Shown here piece by piece: positions 39,426-48,567 of a stretch of DNA of 64,000 bases (the first letter of the stretch is position 1; every line of letters begins with the position of its first letter). The stretch is from Dietzia sp. JS16-p6b. Its GTDB lineage: Bacteria; Actinomycetota; Actinomycetes; Mycobacteriales; Mycobacteriaceae. Under the pieces are notes generated by a model. The model did no database searches. It was not told where the DNA came from and was given only the letters and a program-made list of their open reading frames with translations. Location of the stretch: contig NZ_CP024869.1 in NCBI RefSeq assembly GCF_003052165.1, positions 3,072,001-3,136,000 on the forward strand, read 5' to 3'. Made by a program: the position numbers and the translations under genes.

Positions 39426-40217
39426 ATGAGGAACGGCGTGGTCGTCGACATCGGCGGCAGCGGGACGCGCATCGGTGCCGTCATCGACGGCCGTGTGGTC
39501 GGGGTGCACGGGGCCGAGGTGGCCACCGCAGAGGACCTGGCCGGCGTCATCCGCGCCGTCGATCCCTCCCCCAGCGGCGTCGGCGTCTCGGTGAGCGGAC
39601 ACGTCGACGCCGACCGCGGGGTCATCGAGGCCTCCCGGGCCGCCGCCTGGGCTGAGGGACCGATGCGCTCCCAGTTGGTCGACCTCCTGGACGCCCCGGT
39701 GTCCGTGATCGGCCACGGCGATGCCCATGCCCTGGCCCTGACGCAACTGCCCGACGTCGAGTTCGGCGGCATCGCCATCTCGCTGGGGACCACCCTGTCC
39801 TTCGGCGCGCTCAACCGCCACGGTGCGCTCATCCATCCGTGCGGCCACACCGGGTGGGACCTCGGTCACTGGCGCCTGGTAGTGGACGGCGGCACCACCG
39901 AGGCGTGGTGGGGCCTGGGCGGGCACGGACTCTACGACCTCGAGCGGGAACACGGCGACGGCGCCGCCGAGATCTACGCCCATCGAGTGGGATCCTTCGT
40001 CGTCGACGCCGTCCAGCTGTTCCGGCCCCGCACGGTCCTGCTCACCGGCGGGATCGTTGTGGGCCTGGGCGAGGCTCTGCACGGGCCGGTCGCCGAGCAG
40101 CTGCACACGCTGCCGCACACGATTCCGGCGCCGCGGGTCGTCTTCTCCCCCTCGCGGGACACCGCGCTGTTCGGGGCCGCGGTGGCCGCGGGGTTGGCGA
40201 TGCCGGCGGTGCGGTGA
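39426..40217 (+). CDS. ROK-family sugar kinase-like protein
   Basis: Probable sugar kinase of 263 residues with the actin-like ATPase fold. The phosphate-1 motif is [14 protein letters not shown] at residue 6, a second phosphate motif is ISLGTTLSFGAL near residue 118, and the adenosine region is VLLTGGIVVGLGEAL near residue 205. The usual ROK zinc motif (CxCGxxGC) is absent; HPCGHTG is all that stands in that region. The chain is shorter than typical ROK proteins (about 300). AGGAGG lies 8 bases before the ATG. Substrate unknown. Confidence 0.7.
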   Translation: MRNGVVVDIGGSGTRIGAVIDGRVVGVHGAEVATAEDLAGVIRAVDPSPSGVGVSVSGHVDADRGVIEASRAAAWAEGPMRSQLVDLLDAPVSVIGHGDAHALALTQLPDVEFGGIAISLGTTLSFGALNRHGALIHPCGHTGWDLGHWRLVVDGGTTEAWWGLGGHGLYDLEREHGDGAAEIYAHRVGSFVVDAVQLFRPRTVLLTGGIVVGLGEALHGPVAEQLHTLPHTIPAPRVVFSPSRDTALFGAAVAAGLAMPAVR

Positions 40218-40220
40218 CCC

Positions 40221-43200
40221 CTACTCGATCAACCCCCGCAGGTCCTCGGCGGTGAGCGCGGCGGAGAAGTGCTCCCCGCTGTCCAGCACGGAGGCGAAGA
40301 GCTCGGCCTTTCGGCGCTGGAGCTCGATGACCCGTTCCTCGATGGTGTCGCGGGCGACCATCCGGTACACCAGCACGGGCCGGGTCTGACCGATGCGGTG
40401 CGCCCGGTCCACGGCCTGCGCCTCGGTGGCCGGATTCCACCAGGGGTCCAGCAGGAAGACGTAGTCGGCGCCCACGAGGTTCAGTCCCACTCCCCCGGCC
40501 TTGAGGCTCAGGCAGAACACCTGCGCGCCGCCCTCGGTGAACTCGCCGACGGCACCGGCCCGGTCGGTGGTGCTGCCGTCGAGGTGAGCGACGGTGATCC
40601 CTTCGGCGTGCAGTCTGTCGACCACTGTGTCGAGGTAGCTGGTGAACTGGCTGAACACCAGCGCCCGGTGCCCCTCGGCCACGACTTCACGCAGCGAGGC
40701 GACCAGCTCGTCGGTCTTGGCGGAAGGGATGGAGGAGTGTCCCGGGTCCACCAGCGAGGGGTCCAGGCACAGCCGTCGCAGGACGGTCAGCCCGGCGAGG
40801 ATGCTGATGCGGTTGGAGTCGAAATCGTCGAGCAGCGCCAGCAGCGAGGCCCGCTGCCGGGCGAGTTCGCGTTCGTAGACCCTCCGGTGCGCAACCGTGA
40901 GCTCGACCTCCAGCACCGCGTCGGTCCGGGGTGGCAACTCTCCGGCCACCAGCTCCTTGCGGCGCCGCAGGAGGAACGGCCGGAGTCGGCGGCGCAGGCG
41001 ACGCAGTGCCTCCGCGTCCCCGTCCTTCTCGATGGGGGTCCTGAACAGCGCGCGGAAATCCGCGGCGTCGGGCAGGACTCCGCGGCAGGACAGGGCCGCG
41101 ATCGCCCACAGCTCGGTGAGGTTGTTCTCCATGGGGGTGCCGGTGACGGCGAGCAGGAAGTCCGCGCGCAACCCCGCGAGCGCGGCGAACAGCTTGGACG
41201 AGGGGTTCTTGGCCTGCTGGGCCTCGTCCAGGATCACTCCGGCCCACCCGATCCCCGCGTAGGCCTCGGCATTGAGCCGCAGCACCGTCGCGGAGGTCAC
41301 GACGATGTCATGCGCGGCCGCGTCCTCGGCCACGGTGGTGGGCGACGTGGTCTCGGTGGCGGAGCGGCGGGCCACGCGCAGTGAGGGCACGAACCTGCGG
41401 GCCTCGGCCTCCCAGTTGGGCACCACGGACGAGGGCGCCACCACGAGGAACGGCCCCGGGGAGTCGGAGACCGCCTCGGCGACCGTCCCGGCGCCGGAGG
41501 CGGGGCGGTCCTCATGAGCCTCGTGCGCGTGAGCGATCAGCGCGAGCGCCTGGACCGTCTTGCCGAGCCCCATGTCGTCGGCCAGGATCCCGCCGATTCG
41601 GTGCCGCCACAGCATGGCCAGCCAGTCCAGTCCCTGTTGTTGATACGGCCTGAGCTCGGCCTTCAGCGCGGCGGGCACCGGAACCGGCTGGGGACTGTCC
41701 GAGGCGAGCTCGAGCAGCGCCTGCGCCCGGCCGGTGGGCGGCGCGAGGTCGTCGGCCAGCTCGGCCAGGTCCGACCAGAGCCCGGCCTGGCCGAGCCCGA
41801 TCCGGATGTCACCCGCCCCGTCGACCCCGTCGGGCCCGCGGGCGCGGGCGGCGGACGCCGCGAGCGCCTCATCGAGCAGGGTGCGCAGTTCCCCGAAGCG
41901 CTCCAGGTCCACCGGGACCAGAACGCCATCGTCGGTGACGAACTCCGGTTGCCCGCTCACCACCGCCCGGAACACCGTGGCGAACGGCACCGGCCGCCCC
42001 TCGACGGTCACGCTCACCGACAGTCCCAGCCAGTCGATCCCGGACCGGTCCTCCTCGGCAGCCACCCGGATCCGCGGCCCCTCGGCGGCACGACGGATCT
42101 CCGGGACCCCCTCGTGCACGCTCACCCGCACGCCATCGAGGGCGCGTAGCGCGGCCACCCCGTCCGCCAGTAGCACCGCCGCGTCGTGCCCGGCGATCCG
42201 CACGCGTCCGGGAGCGACGATCCATCCCCACCCGGCATCCTCGGCTCTCCCCGCGAGATCCAGCGACTCGCGGTCCGCCAGGGTCAGCCCCGCGTCCCCC
42301 GGGTCCACGGGAGTCAGCGGCCGACGTCGTGTCGTCTCCGTGCCGTCGCCCATCCGCAACACCTCGAGCCTGGACCACTCCGCGAGGAGATCCGGCCCGT
42401 CCGCGGAACCGGGTCCGGCGTAGCGGCGGATCACCAGGTCGAACTCGACGCGGTCGAGTTCGGGCAACTCCAGGCGACCGGCCCTGTCGACGACGGGGAA
42501 CGCGTCGGCCAGACCGGGGAGGAAGTCGCCGCAGAACTCGGCCACGGACCGATCCGGGATGGCCAGCTCGCGCCATCGGCGCAGATCGCGAGCCACCCCG
42601 TGGTCGAGCCGCCCGACGGGGCACAGCTCCAGCACCCTGTTGCGGACCACCGCGACGAGGTCACCGCGGTCACCCACGAGCGCGCCGGGCAGGGGTCGGT
42701 CGATCGCCTCACCGTCGGGCGTCGTCTGATCGCCGTCCGCCGTCATCACGTCGTCGTCGGTCATCATCGGGTCGCCGTCGGCGGGCAGCATCTCCGCCGC
42801 GGCGGTGACCACCACCTCCCGGCCGTCGGGCGACCAGGCCGTGAGCCCCACGCGCCGGCGTGGCCCGGGCCGGACGTCGTGCAGTCCGTCGCCGGGGACG
42901 ATCTCCACCTCCGCCTCGGCAGCGGTGGCGATGAGCGGCCACAGCGCGGGTACCTCGGCATCGCACAGGTCCAACCAGACCCGGGCCTGACGACGACTAC
43001 GAGCCAAGGCGTCCACGGCGCGGAACCAGCTGGTCTGCGCGGCGCTCATATCCGCTGTCCACCCGTAGCGCAGCCGGTCCCACTCGACGCCCGCCGACTT
43101 CCACCGGCCGCCACGGCCCGGCACGACGATGCGGGCGCGGAGCCGGTTGCCCAGCCCGGGCCTCAGCCCGCCCGTCCAGCCGTCGTCCACGGTCTCGTCC

Positions 43201-43694
43201 GCCACCACCGACAGCTGCAGGCCGTAGACCTCCGACTCGCGCGGCGGGGACTGCGTCACCATCTGGTGCAGCGTCTCCTCGATCCGCCTCCGCCAGTCGG
43301 TCAGTGGGGAATCGGGCACGGGGTAGTCGGATTCGGGGTAGTCGGATCCGGGGCAGTCGGATCCGGGATCGTCCGCCGCGGCGAACAGCATGAGCGCCGC
43401 GGCGTGCTTGCACCGCATCGCCACGGGGCAGGTGCAGGTGCTGAGCTTCGGACGGGACCAGCCGTCCTGATCGGGAGTCCCGAAGGCGACCTCGGTCCGG
43501 TACCGGCGGCCCCCACTTCCCGCGACCGAGGCCGACAGGGTCCGCGAACCAGGGGTGTATCCCACGTCGCCGATGGCGTCCGCATTGACGTACGGCCGCG
43601 ACCGAGCCAGCGCCGCGGACCCCACGAACCGCTCGACCTCGGACTCCGGGACCCTCACGCTCGACCGCACGCCCCAAGGGTAGGGCCGACCCAC
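40221..43694 (-). CDS. SNF2-family helicase with SWIM zinc finger
   Basis: DNA-dependent ATPase of 1157 residues. An N-terminal SWIM finger (CTCPVAMRCKH near residue 83) is followed by an uncharacterised middle and a C-terminal SNF2 motor: DDMGLGKTVQAL near residue 715 (Walker A), ILDEAQQAKNPSS near residue 824, SLKAGGVGLNLVGADYV, and QAVDRAHRIGQTRPVLVYR near residue 1105. Bacterial SNF2-SWIM proteins are linked to DNA repair or RNA polymerase recycling, but the role here is not known. GTG start at 43694; a second GTG eight codons on is possible. Ends 3 bases from the convergent ROK gene. Confidence 0.88.
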   Translation of the reverse strand: MGRPYPWGVRSSVRVPESEVERFVGSAALARSRPYVNADAIGDVGYTPGSRTLSASVAGSGGRRYRTEVAFGTPDQDGWSRPKLSTCTCPVAMRCKHAAALMLFAAADDPGSDCPGSDYPESDYPVPDSPLTDWRRRIEETLHQMVTQSPPRESEVYGLQLSVVADETVDDGWTGGLRPGLGNRLRARIVVPGRGGRWKSAGVEWDRLRYGWTADMSAAQTSWFRAVDALARSRRQARVWLDLCDAEVPALWPLIATAAEAEVEIVPGDGLHDVRPGPRRRVGLTAWSPDGREVVVTAAAEMLPADGDPMMTDDDVMTADGDQTTPDGEAIDRPLPGALVGDRGDLVAVVRNRVLELCPVGRLDHGVARDLRRWRELAIPDRSVAEFCGDFLPGLADAFPVVDRAGRLELPELDRVEFDLVIRRYAGPGSADGPDLLAEWSRLEVLRMGDGTETTRRRPLTPVDPGDAGLTLADRESLDLAGRAEDAGWGWIVAPGRVRIAGHDAAVLLADGVAALRALDGVRVSVHEGVPEIRRAAEGPRIRVAAEEDRSGIDWLGLSVSVTVEGRPVPFATVFRAVVSGQPEFVTDDGVLVPVDLERFGELRTLLDEALAASAARARGPDGVDGAGDIRIGLGQAGLWSDLAELADDLAPPTGRAQALLELASDSPQPVPVPAALKAELRPYQQQGLDWLAMLWRHRIGGILADDMGLGKTVQALALIAHAHEAHEDRPASGAGTVAEAVSDSPGPFLVVAPSSVVPNWEAEARRFVPSLRVARRSATETTSPTTVAEDAAAHDIVVTSATVLRLNAEAYAGIGWAGVILDEAQQAKNPSSKLFAALAGLRADFLLAVTGTPMENNLTELWAIAALSCRGVLPDAADFRALFRTPIEKDGDAEALRRLRRRLRPFLLRRRKELVAGELPPRTDAVLEVELTVAHRRVYERELARQRASLLALLDDFDSNRISILAGLTVLRRLCLDPSLVDPGHSSIPSAKTDELVASLREVVAEGHRALVFSQFTSYLDTVVDRLHAEGITVAHLDGSTTDRAGAVGEFTEGGAQVFCLSLKAGGVGLNLVGADYVFLLDPWWNPATEAQAVDRAHRIGQTRPVLVYRMVARDTIEERVIELQRRKAELFASVLDSGEHFSAALTAEDLRGLIE

Positions 43695-43724
43695 GACACC
43701 GGGCGCGCGAGTTCGGCCGCACCG

Positions 43725-43770
43725 TTGACGTACTGACGACGCAGGCCTAATGTGAAACCAAATGGTTTCA
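43725..43770 (+). promoter_or_regulatory. Leaderless promoter with palindromic operator over the start codon
   Basis: TTGACG (43725-43730), a 17-base spacer, and TAATGT (43748-43753) form a good sigma-70-type promoter. The -10 ends 8 bases before the ATG at 43762, so transcription should begin at or next to the start codon. A perfect palindrome TGAAACCA-AA-TGGTTTCA (43753-43770) covers the ATG and is the likely operator of the ArsR-type regulator encoded here. Confidence 0.75.
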
Positions 43771-44109
43771 TATCACACGCACGAGGTGGATCTCAGTGAC
43801 GACGACGTGGATCGGTTGTTCCGGGCGCTGGCAGACGCCACGCGCCGGGACATCGTCCGTCGCACGCTCACCGACGAGTACTCCATCTCCGATCTCGCCC
43901 ATCACTACGACATGTCGTTCGCGGCGGTCCGCAAGCACGTCAACGTCCTCGAGGAGGCCGGGCTCGTGACCGACGACCGCCACGGCCGGGAGCGCCGCAT
44001 CCGGGGCAATCCCGAGGCGATTCGCCGTGCCCAGAGCCTGCTGGACGGCTTCGAACGCCTCTGGCGGGGGCGCATCGACAGGCTCGACGCCTTACTCGCC
44101 GAGGACTGA
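43762..44109 (+). CDS. ArsR-family regulator
   Basis: DNA-binding regulator of 115 residues with a winged helix: LFRALADATRRDIVRRTL, YSISDLAHHYDMSFAAVRKHVNVLEEAGLV (residues 40-70) and a wing DDRHGRERRIRGN. There are no cysteine metal ligands, so it is not a metal sensor of the classical type. It belongs to the ArsR group found with SRPBCC genes. The operator overlapping its start codon suggests autoregulation of the three-gene unit 43762-45838. Confidence 0.88.
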   Translation: MVSYHTHEVDLSDDDVDRLFRALADATRRDIVRRTLTDEYSISDLAHHYDMSFAAVRKHVNVLEEAGLVTDDRHGRERRIRGNPEAIRRAQSLLDGFERLWRGRIDRLDALLAED

Positions 44110-44193
44110 CCCCGAATCCGAACCCGACCCTCACCCTGACCACCACACCCAGACCGCACCCCGAGAGACCCACCACGAGGAAAGAGGCCGACC

Positions 44194-45177
44194 ATGCCAG
44201 TCACATCCGTCGACAAGGACCTCGAGGAGTTGACGATGACCATCGTCGCCGACTTCCCCGTGACGGTCCGCCGACTCTGGGACGCGTATGCGGATCCACG
44301 CCAGCTCGAGAGGTTCTGGGGTCCGCCCCAGTGGCCGGCCACCTTCACCCGTCACGACTTCTGCCCCGGCGGCAGGTCCGAGTACCACATGACCGGACCC
44401 GACGGCACCCGCAGCGGCGGCTACTGGGAATTCCTCTCGGTGGTCGAGGGGGTCTCGTTCGAGGTCCTGGACGGCTTCACCAGCGCGGACGGCGTGCCCG
44501 ATCCGGAGATGCCGACGATGCGGGCGGTGTTCTCCTTCGAGGAGACCGACAGCGGCGCTCGTCTGACCACCACAACGTACTTCGCCGGCCTCGACCAGCT
44601 CGAGCAACTCCTCGGCATGGGCATGGAGGAGGGCACCCGGTCCGCGATGGCCCAGATCGACGACGTCCTGACCGACCTGCGCTCCTTCGCCGCCGACCGA
44701 GCGGCCGGCGCACAACTCCTCGGGGACACGCAGGTCCGGATCAGCCGTGTACTGCGCGGGACACCCCGGCAGATCTGGGACGCGCACCATGACCCTGAGC
44801 TACTGAGCCGGTGGTTCCACGGACCCGACGGCTGGGCACTGGTCAGCTGCCGGGTCGCCTCTGCACCCGGCGAGATCACCCGCTTCGAGTGGGCCCCCGC
44901 CGCCGGCGTCGAGGGAGAGGCCTTCGCCCTGACCGGCGAGTTGCTCGCGTCCGATCCGCCGCACCGGGAGGTCTTCACCGAGACGATGGAGGGGGTCGAG
45001 GGCCCGCCCACGCACAACGAGCAGACGCTCACGGCCGTCGCGGACGGGACGCTGATGACGCTCGTCATCACCTACGACAGCGCCGAGCTCCGCGACATCA
45101 TCCTCGGCACCGGAATGGTCGAGGGCATGGAGGCCGGCTACCGACGGCTCGAGACGGAGGTCCTGGCTCCCGGTTGA
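44194..45177 (+). CDS. Tandem SRPBCC (AHSA1-like) protein
   Basis: Protein of 327 residues made of two START-like hydrophobic-cavity domains, about 10-155 and 170-322. The first shows VRRLWDAYADPRQLERFWGP and GYWEFLSVVEG; the second shows PRQIWDAHHDPELLSRWFHGPDGW. Such domains bind lipids or hydrophobic ligands. GAGGAAAGAGG precedes the ATG. The ArsR-SRPBCC pairing is common, and the SRPBCC protein may sense the ligand or act on it; neither is shown. Confidence 0.82.
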   Translation: MPVTSVDKDLEELTMTIVADFPVTVRRLWDAYADPRQLERFWGPPQWPATFTRHDFCPGGRSEYHMTGPDGTRSGGYWEFLSVVEGVSFEVLDGFTSADGVPDPEMPTMRAVFSFEETDSGARLTTTTYFAGLDQLEQLLGMGMEEGTRSAMAQIDDVLTDLRSFAADRAAGAQLLGDTQVRISRVLRGTPRQIWDAHHDPELLSRWFHGPDGWALVSCRVASAPGEITRFEWAPAAGVEGEAFALTGELLASDPPHREVFTETMEGVEGPPTHNEQTLTAVADGTLMTLVITYDSAELRDIILGTGMVEGMEAGYRRLETEVLAPG

Positions 45178-45250
45178 GCCGCAGCCGGAGACCGCCGAAC
45201 AGCACGCCACCCCCCACAGGACGTCACCACTCCACAGCGAAAGGACCGCC

Positions 45251-45838
45251 ATGCGCACGCTCATCATCACCGCCTTCATGTCCCTCGACGGGGTCATGGA
45301 GGCGCCCGGCGGGGAAGAGGGTTATCGCAACGCCGGATGGACCTTCCGGGACATCCCCTTCGACGAGGCCGCGTACGAGATCAAGGGACGCGAACAGGAC
45401 GAGGCCACCGCGCTCCTGCTCGGGCGCCGCAGCTACCAGGCGTTCTCGCCGGTCTGGCCGAGCATGACGGAGGATTTCGCCCGGTACAACGAGCTGCCCA
45501 AGTACGTGGTGTCGTCCACCCTCACCGACGCGGACCTCGTGGACGACTGGGGACCGACGTCCATCCTGCGCTCGGTCGAGGAGGTGGCCGGGCTCAAAGA
45601 GAGCGACGGCGGCCCGATCATCGTCCACGGCAGCGCGACCCTCGGCCACGCCCTGTCCGAGGCGGGCCTGGTCGACCGCTACCACCTTCTGGTCTTCCCG
45701 CTCCTGCTGGGCGCGGGAAAGCGCCTCTTCGGCACGGCCGACGTCGACGCCATTCCGCTGGCCCTCACCGAGCACGAGGCCTACGGCAACGGCGTCCAGA
45801 AGATGGTCTTCGACGTCGTCCGGAAGGCGGGCGACTGA
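45251..45838 (+). CDS. Dihydrofolate reductase-family (RibD C-terminal) protein
   Basis: Probable NADPH-dependent reductase of 195 residues with the RibD C-terminal fold: ITAFMSLDGVMEAPGG at residue 5, LLLGRRSYQAFSPVWPSM near residue 56, VVSSTLTDADL near residue 84 and HGSATLGHALSEAGLVDRYHLLVFPLLLGAGKRLF near residues 126-160. AAAGGA precedes the ATG. Third gene of the ArsR unit. Substrate unknown; true folate reduction is unlikely for this branch. Confidence 0.82.
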   Translation: MRTLIITAFMSLDGVMEAPGGEEGYRNAGWTFRDIPFDEAAYEIKGREQDEATALLLGRRSYQAFSPVWPSMTEDFARYNELPKYVVSSTLTDADLVDDWGPTSILRSVEEVAGLKESDGGPIIVHGSATLGHALSEAGLVDRYHLLVFPLLLGAGKRLFGTADVDAIPLALTEHEAYGNGVQKMVFDVVRKAGD

Positions 45839-45860
45839 CGACCGCGGAGGGAGGAGCCGG

Positions 45861-46544
45861 TCAGCCGAGTATCCGGGCGAGTGCCAGCATGCCCTCGTCC
45901 TCGGTCGGCAGGGTGACGCGGATGAGGGCCCTGAGGGTGGCCGTCAGCCGTGAGGCGAGTTCGTCGATCGTCTCGTCCTGATCTCCCCCGTCGAGCCAGG
46001 CGAGCGTCTGCACCTCGATGCACGTCAACCAGGAGCGGACGGTCAACCTGGCCAGGCGGGTCGGTTCGCCGATTCCGACGCGGCGGTAGATCTCCTGCTC
46101 AGCCCGCAGGAAGACCATCGAGACCACGGAATCGTCCGTGCCCGGGAGACGTGAGTTCCGCAGCAGCGCACGAGCGGGCAGCCTCACCTCCTGACATGTG
46201 TAGAGGAAGTCGTGGAGAACCCGGCCGAGTTCGGCGTCCTGATCGTCGGTGGTCTCGAGCCGGAGGCGGTCGACGAAATCCTGGGCGACGAGGTCCACAA
46301 CGGACTGGAAGACCTCGTCCACCGACGAGTAGTGGCGGTAGAACAGCGCCCGGGACACACCCGCCCGGTTGACGATGTCCGCGACGGTGACCTTCTCGGA
46401 GATCGTCGCGGCGAACAGGGCGGACGCCGCTGAGGTGATCTGGCGCATCCGATCACGGGGCGGGAGCCGTCGACGCTGCCCGGAGGGCCCGTCGGCTCCC
46501 CGGCCGGACGTGGCGGTCCCGGTGTCGTCCCTCTGCCCACTCAC
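45861..46544 (-). CDS. TetR-family regulator
   Basis: Repressor of 227 residues. The N-terminal HTH shows QITSAASALFAATISEKVTVADIVNRAGVSRALFYRHY (residues 34-72 in pieces); the C-terminal helical ligand domain is unspecific. GTG start with GGTGG before it. It is the last gene of the minus-strand operon 45861-51212, 35 bases after the reductase gene. It is the obvious candidate to bind the inverted repeats at 51204-51240 in front of the first gene. Confidence 0.85.
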   Translation of the reverse strand: MSGQRDDTGTATSGRGADGPSGQRRRLPPRDRMRQITSAASALFAATISEKVTVADIVNRAGVSRALFYRHYSSVDEVFQSVVDLVAQDFVDRLRLETTDDQDAELGRVLHDFLYTCQEVRLPARALLRNSRLPGTDDSVVSMVFLRAEQEIYRRVGIGEPTRLARLTVRSWLTCIEVQTLAWLDGGDQDETIDELASRLTATLRALIRVTLPTEDEGMLALARILG

Positions 46545-46579
46545 GGGCACCACCCTAGTGGGGCGGGGTCGGCCGACCA

Positions 46580-47632
46580 CTAGAGGTCCACGGTGAGGCC
46601 GACGCCCTCCGCGCGGTCCGTGCACAGCAGCATCTCCCGCGCCCCCGGCCGGCCGGGCCCGCCCGCGCGCCCGCGTCGCTCGACGGTGCCGTCGCACACC
46701 TGCACGCGGCAGGTGCCGCAGAACCCCTGGCGGCAGGAGTACGGGGTGTCGGGAACGGCGTCCAGGACGACGTCGAGCGCGCTCCGGTCGGCCGGGACCT
46801 GAAGCGTGAGTCCCGCGCGCGCCAGGGTCACGTCGAACTCCCGCCCGGAGATCACCGGTGGTGGCGCGAAACGCTCGTAGTGCAGTGGCGCACGGACCGG
46901 GCCCCGTGCCGTCCGTACCAGGTCGAGGAGCGGGGTGGGACCGCAGCAGTAGACGGCGGTGTCCGCGTCCGCCCACCCGAGAACCTCTTTGACCGACGGG
47001 TACCGCTCACGCTCCTCGTCGACGAGGAGCGTGAGCCGGCTCCCCGCGAGGGCGACCAGCTCGTCGAGGAACGGCATCGACGCGCGGGTCCGTCCGGCAT
47101 AGACCAGGTGCCAGTCCAGCCCACGGGTCGCGCACTCGCGCGCCATGGTCACGATCGGCGTGATCCCTATTCCACCGGCGACGAGCAGCACCCGCGGCTC
47201 GCCGCAGAACGGGAACGCCGTCCGCGGACCCTGGACGCGCAGGACGTCCCCCTCGCGCACCCGCTCATGGATCTCCGATGAGGCGGCACCGACGCGCCGG
47301 ACCGCCACCATGAGACGGGTCGGGTCGGCGCCGCACAGCGAATACTGTCGGCGCAGTCCGGACGGGAGGGTCAGGTCCAGGTGTGCCCCCGGTGACCAGG
47401 ACGGGGTGGGCGTCCCGTCCGCCGGTTCGAGAACCAGCCCGACCACGTCGTCGGCGAGGCCCGGCGTGTCAACGACCCGCATCGGGCGCACCCGGTCGAC
47501 CGGCCGGACCCGGTCGGTCGACCACCCCTCGGACCGCCCGGGCAGGAACGCCACCGACGCGATCGCGCCGAGCAGCCGGTACCCGAGGATCCCCTGACCG
47601 TCCGCCTTCAGTTCCCTCGGGATGGCCGCCAT
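46580..47632 (-). CDS. [2Fe-2S] oxidoreductase (PDR/VanB type)
   Basis: Electron-transfer reductase of 350 residues: flavin domain (LRRQYSLCGADPTR near residue 110), NAD domain (LLVAGGIGITPIVTM near residue 165) and a C-terminal plant-type ferredoxin with ligands C-x4-C-x2-C in YSCRQGFCGTCRVQVCDG and a fourth Cys in MLLCTDRA. It should pass electrons from NAD(P)H to a terminal oxygenase. One base separates it from the di-iron protein gene upstream, making that protein the likely acceptor. Confidence 0.88.
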   Translation of the reverse strand: MAAIPRELKADGQGILGYRLLGAIASVAFLPGRSEGWSTDRVRPVDRVRPMRVVDTPGLADDVVGLVLEPADGTPTPSWSPGAHLDLTLPSGLRRQYSLCGADPTRLMVAVRRVGAASSEIHERVREGDVLRVQGPRTAFPFCGEPRVLLVAGGIGITPIVTMARECATRGLDWHLVYAGRTRASMPFLDELVALAGSRLTLLVDEERERYPSVKEVLGWADADTAVYCCGPTPLLDLVRTARGPVRAPLHYERFAPPPVISGREFDVTLARAGLTLQVPADRSALDVVLDAVPDTPYSCRQGFCGTCRVQVCDGTVERRGRAGGPGRPGAREMLLCTDRAEGVGLTVDL

Positions 47633-47633
47633 G

Positions 47634-48527
47634 TCAGTGCCCTGCCCGCGCGGCCGGCGAGGTGGCAAGGTAGCGGATCGCGGGTTCCACCGATCCCTGT
47701 TGGTTCGGATGGTATCCCCGACGCAGGTAGGGCACGATCTCGCGGAGCAGCAGGGCGGGGTGGGGCAGCAGGCCGCGTCGGGCCGCCGCCGCCCAGTCCC
47801 GCCACCGGGCCCTGCGGTCGACCTCGGGGTCGACGGCCATGAGGAACCGGACGCCCCGGACCCACAGCCAGAACAAGGCGGGGGTGACGAGGAGATAGGC
47901 GCGTACTCTACGGATGTATGAGCTGTCCAGGTGGGTGAGCAGATCAAAGCACACCGCGCGGTGCTCCACCTCCTCGGCGCCGTGCCACCGGAGCAGGTCG
48001 AGCATCGTGGGGTCGGCCCCCGCCCGGTCGAGCGCCGGGGAGTCGAGGACCCAGTCACCGAGGACGGCCGTGTAGTGCTCGATCGCGGCGATGAGCGCGA
48101 TCCGCTCGACCAACCAGTTCTCGGCGCGACGCCCGCGGAGGTCACGGCCTCCGAGCAGGGTCCGGAACGCCCAGTCGACCTGCCGCGTGTAGGCGGCGAC
48201 GTCGACACCGGCGGCCGCGAAGTGGCCGAGCACGCCGCCGTGGGCCTGCGAGTGCATGGCCTCCTGGCCGATGAACCCCAGGACGTCCTCCCGGACCCGG
48301 TCGTCCCTGATCATGGGCAAGGCCTCCTGGAGAACCCGTACGAACCAGTCCTCACCGGCGGGCAGCAACAGGTGCATGACGTTGAACGTGTGCGTGATGA
48401 CCGGGTCACCGGGGATCCAGTGCCACGGCAGATCCGACCAGTCGAACTCGACCTCTCGGGCGACCAGAACGAGCTGCTCCTCGTCGTGCTGCGGGCGCCC
48501 GCCCTGCGTTCCGGTGGTGGTGGCCAT
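47634..48527 (-). CDS. Di-iron protein, metal-dependent hydrolase family (PF10118)
   Basis: Protein of 297 residues in the family labelled metal-dependent hydrolase. The sequence shows ferritin-like metal motifs: FIGQEAMHSQAH near residue 90, AIEHYTAVL near residue 150 and GAEEVEHRAVCFDL near residue 185. These are E-x2-H and Glu ligands spaced as in non-heme di-iron oxygenases. A hydrophobic segment near residue 215 (YLLVTPALFWLWV) suggests membrane contact. With a [2Fe-2S] reductase directly downstream, I infer oxygenase or desaturase activity on a lipid-like substrate. Confidence 0.78.
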   Translation of the reverse strand: MATTTGTQGGRPQHDEEQLVLVAREVEFDWSDLPWHWIPGDPVITHTFNVMHLLLPAGEDWFVRVLQEALPMIRDDRVREDVLGFIGQEAMHSQAHGGVLGHFAAAGVDVAAYTRQVDWAFRTLLGGRDLRGRRAENWLVERIALIAAIEHYTAVLGDWVLDSPALDRAGADPTMLDLLRWHGAEEVEHRAVCFDLLTHLDSSYIRRVRAYLLVTPALFWLWVRGVRFLMAVDPEVDRRARWRDWAAAARRGLLPHPALLLREIVPYLRRGYHPNQQGSVEPAIRYLATSPAARAGH

Positions 48528-48567
48528 GGGGTTCCTTTCCGGTTTCGTGCGGTGGGGAGGGTGGGGT

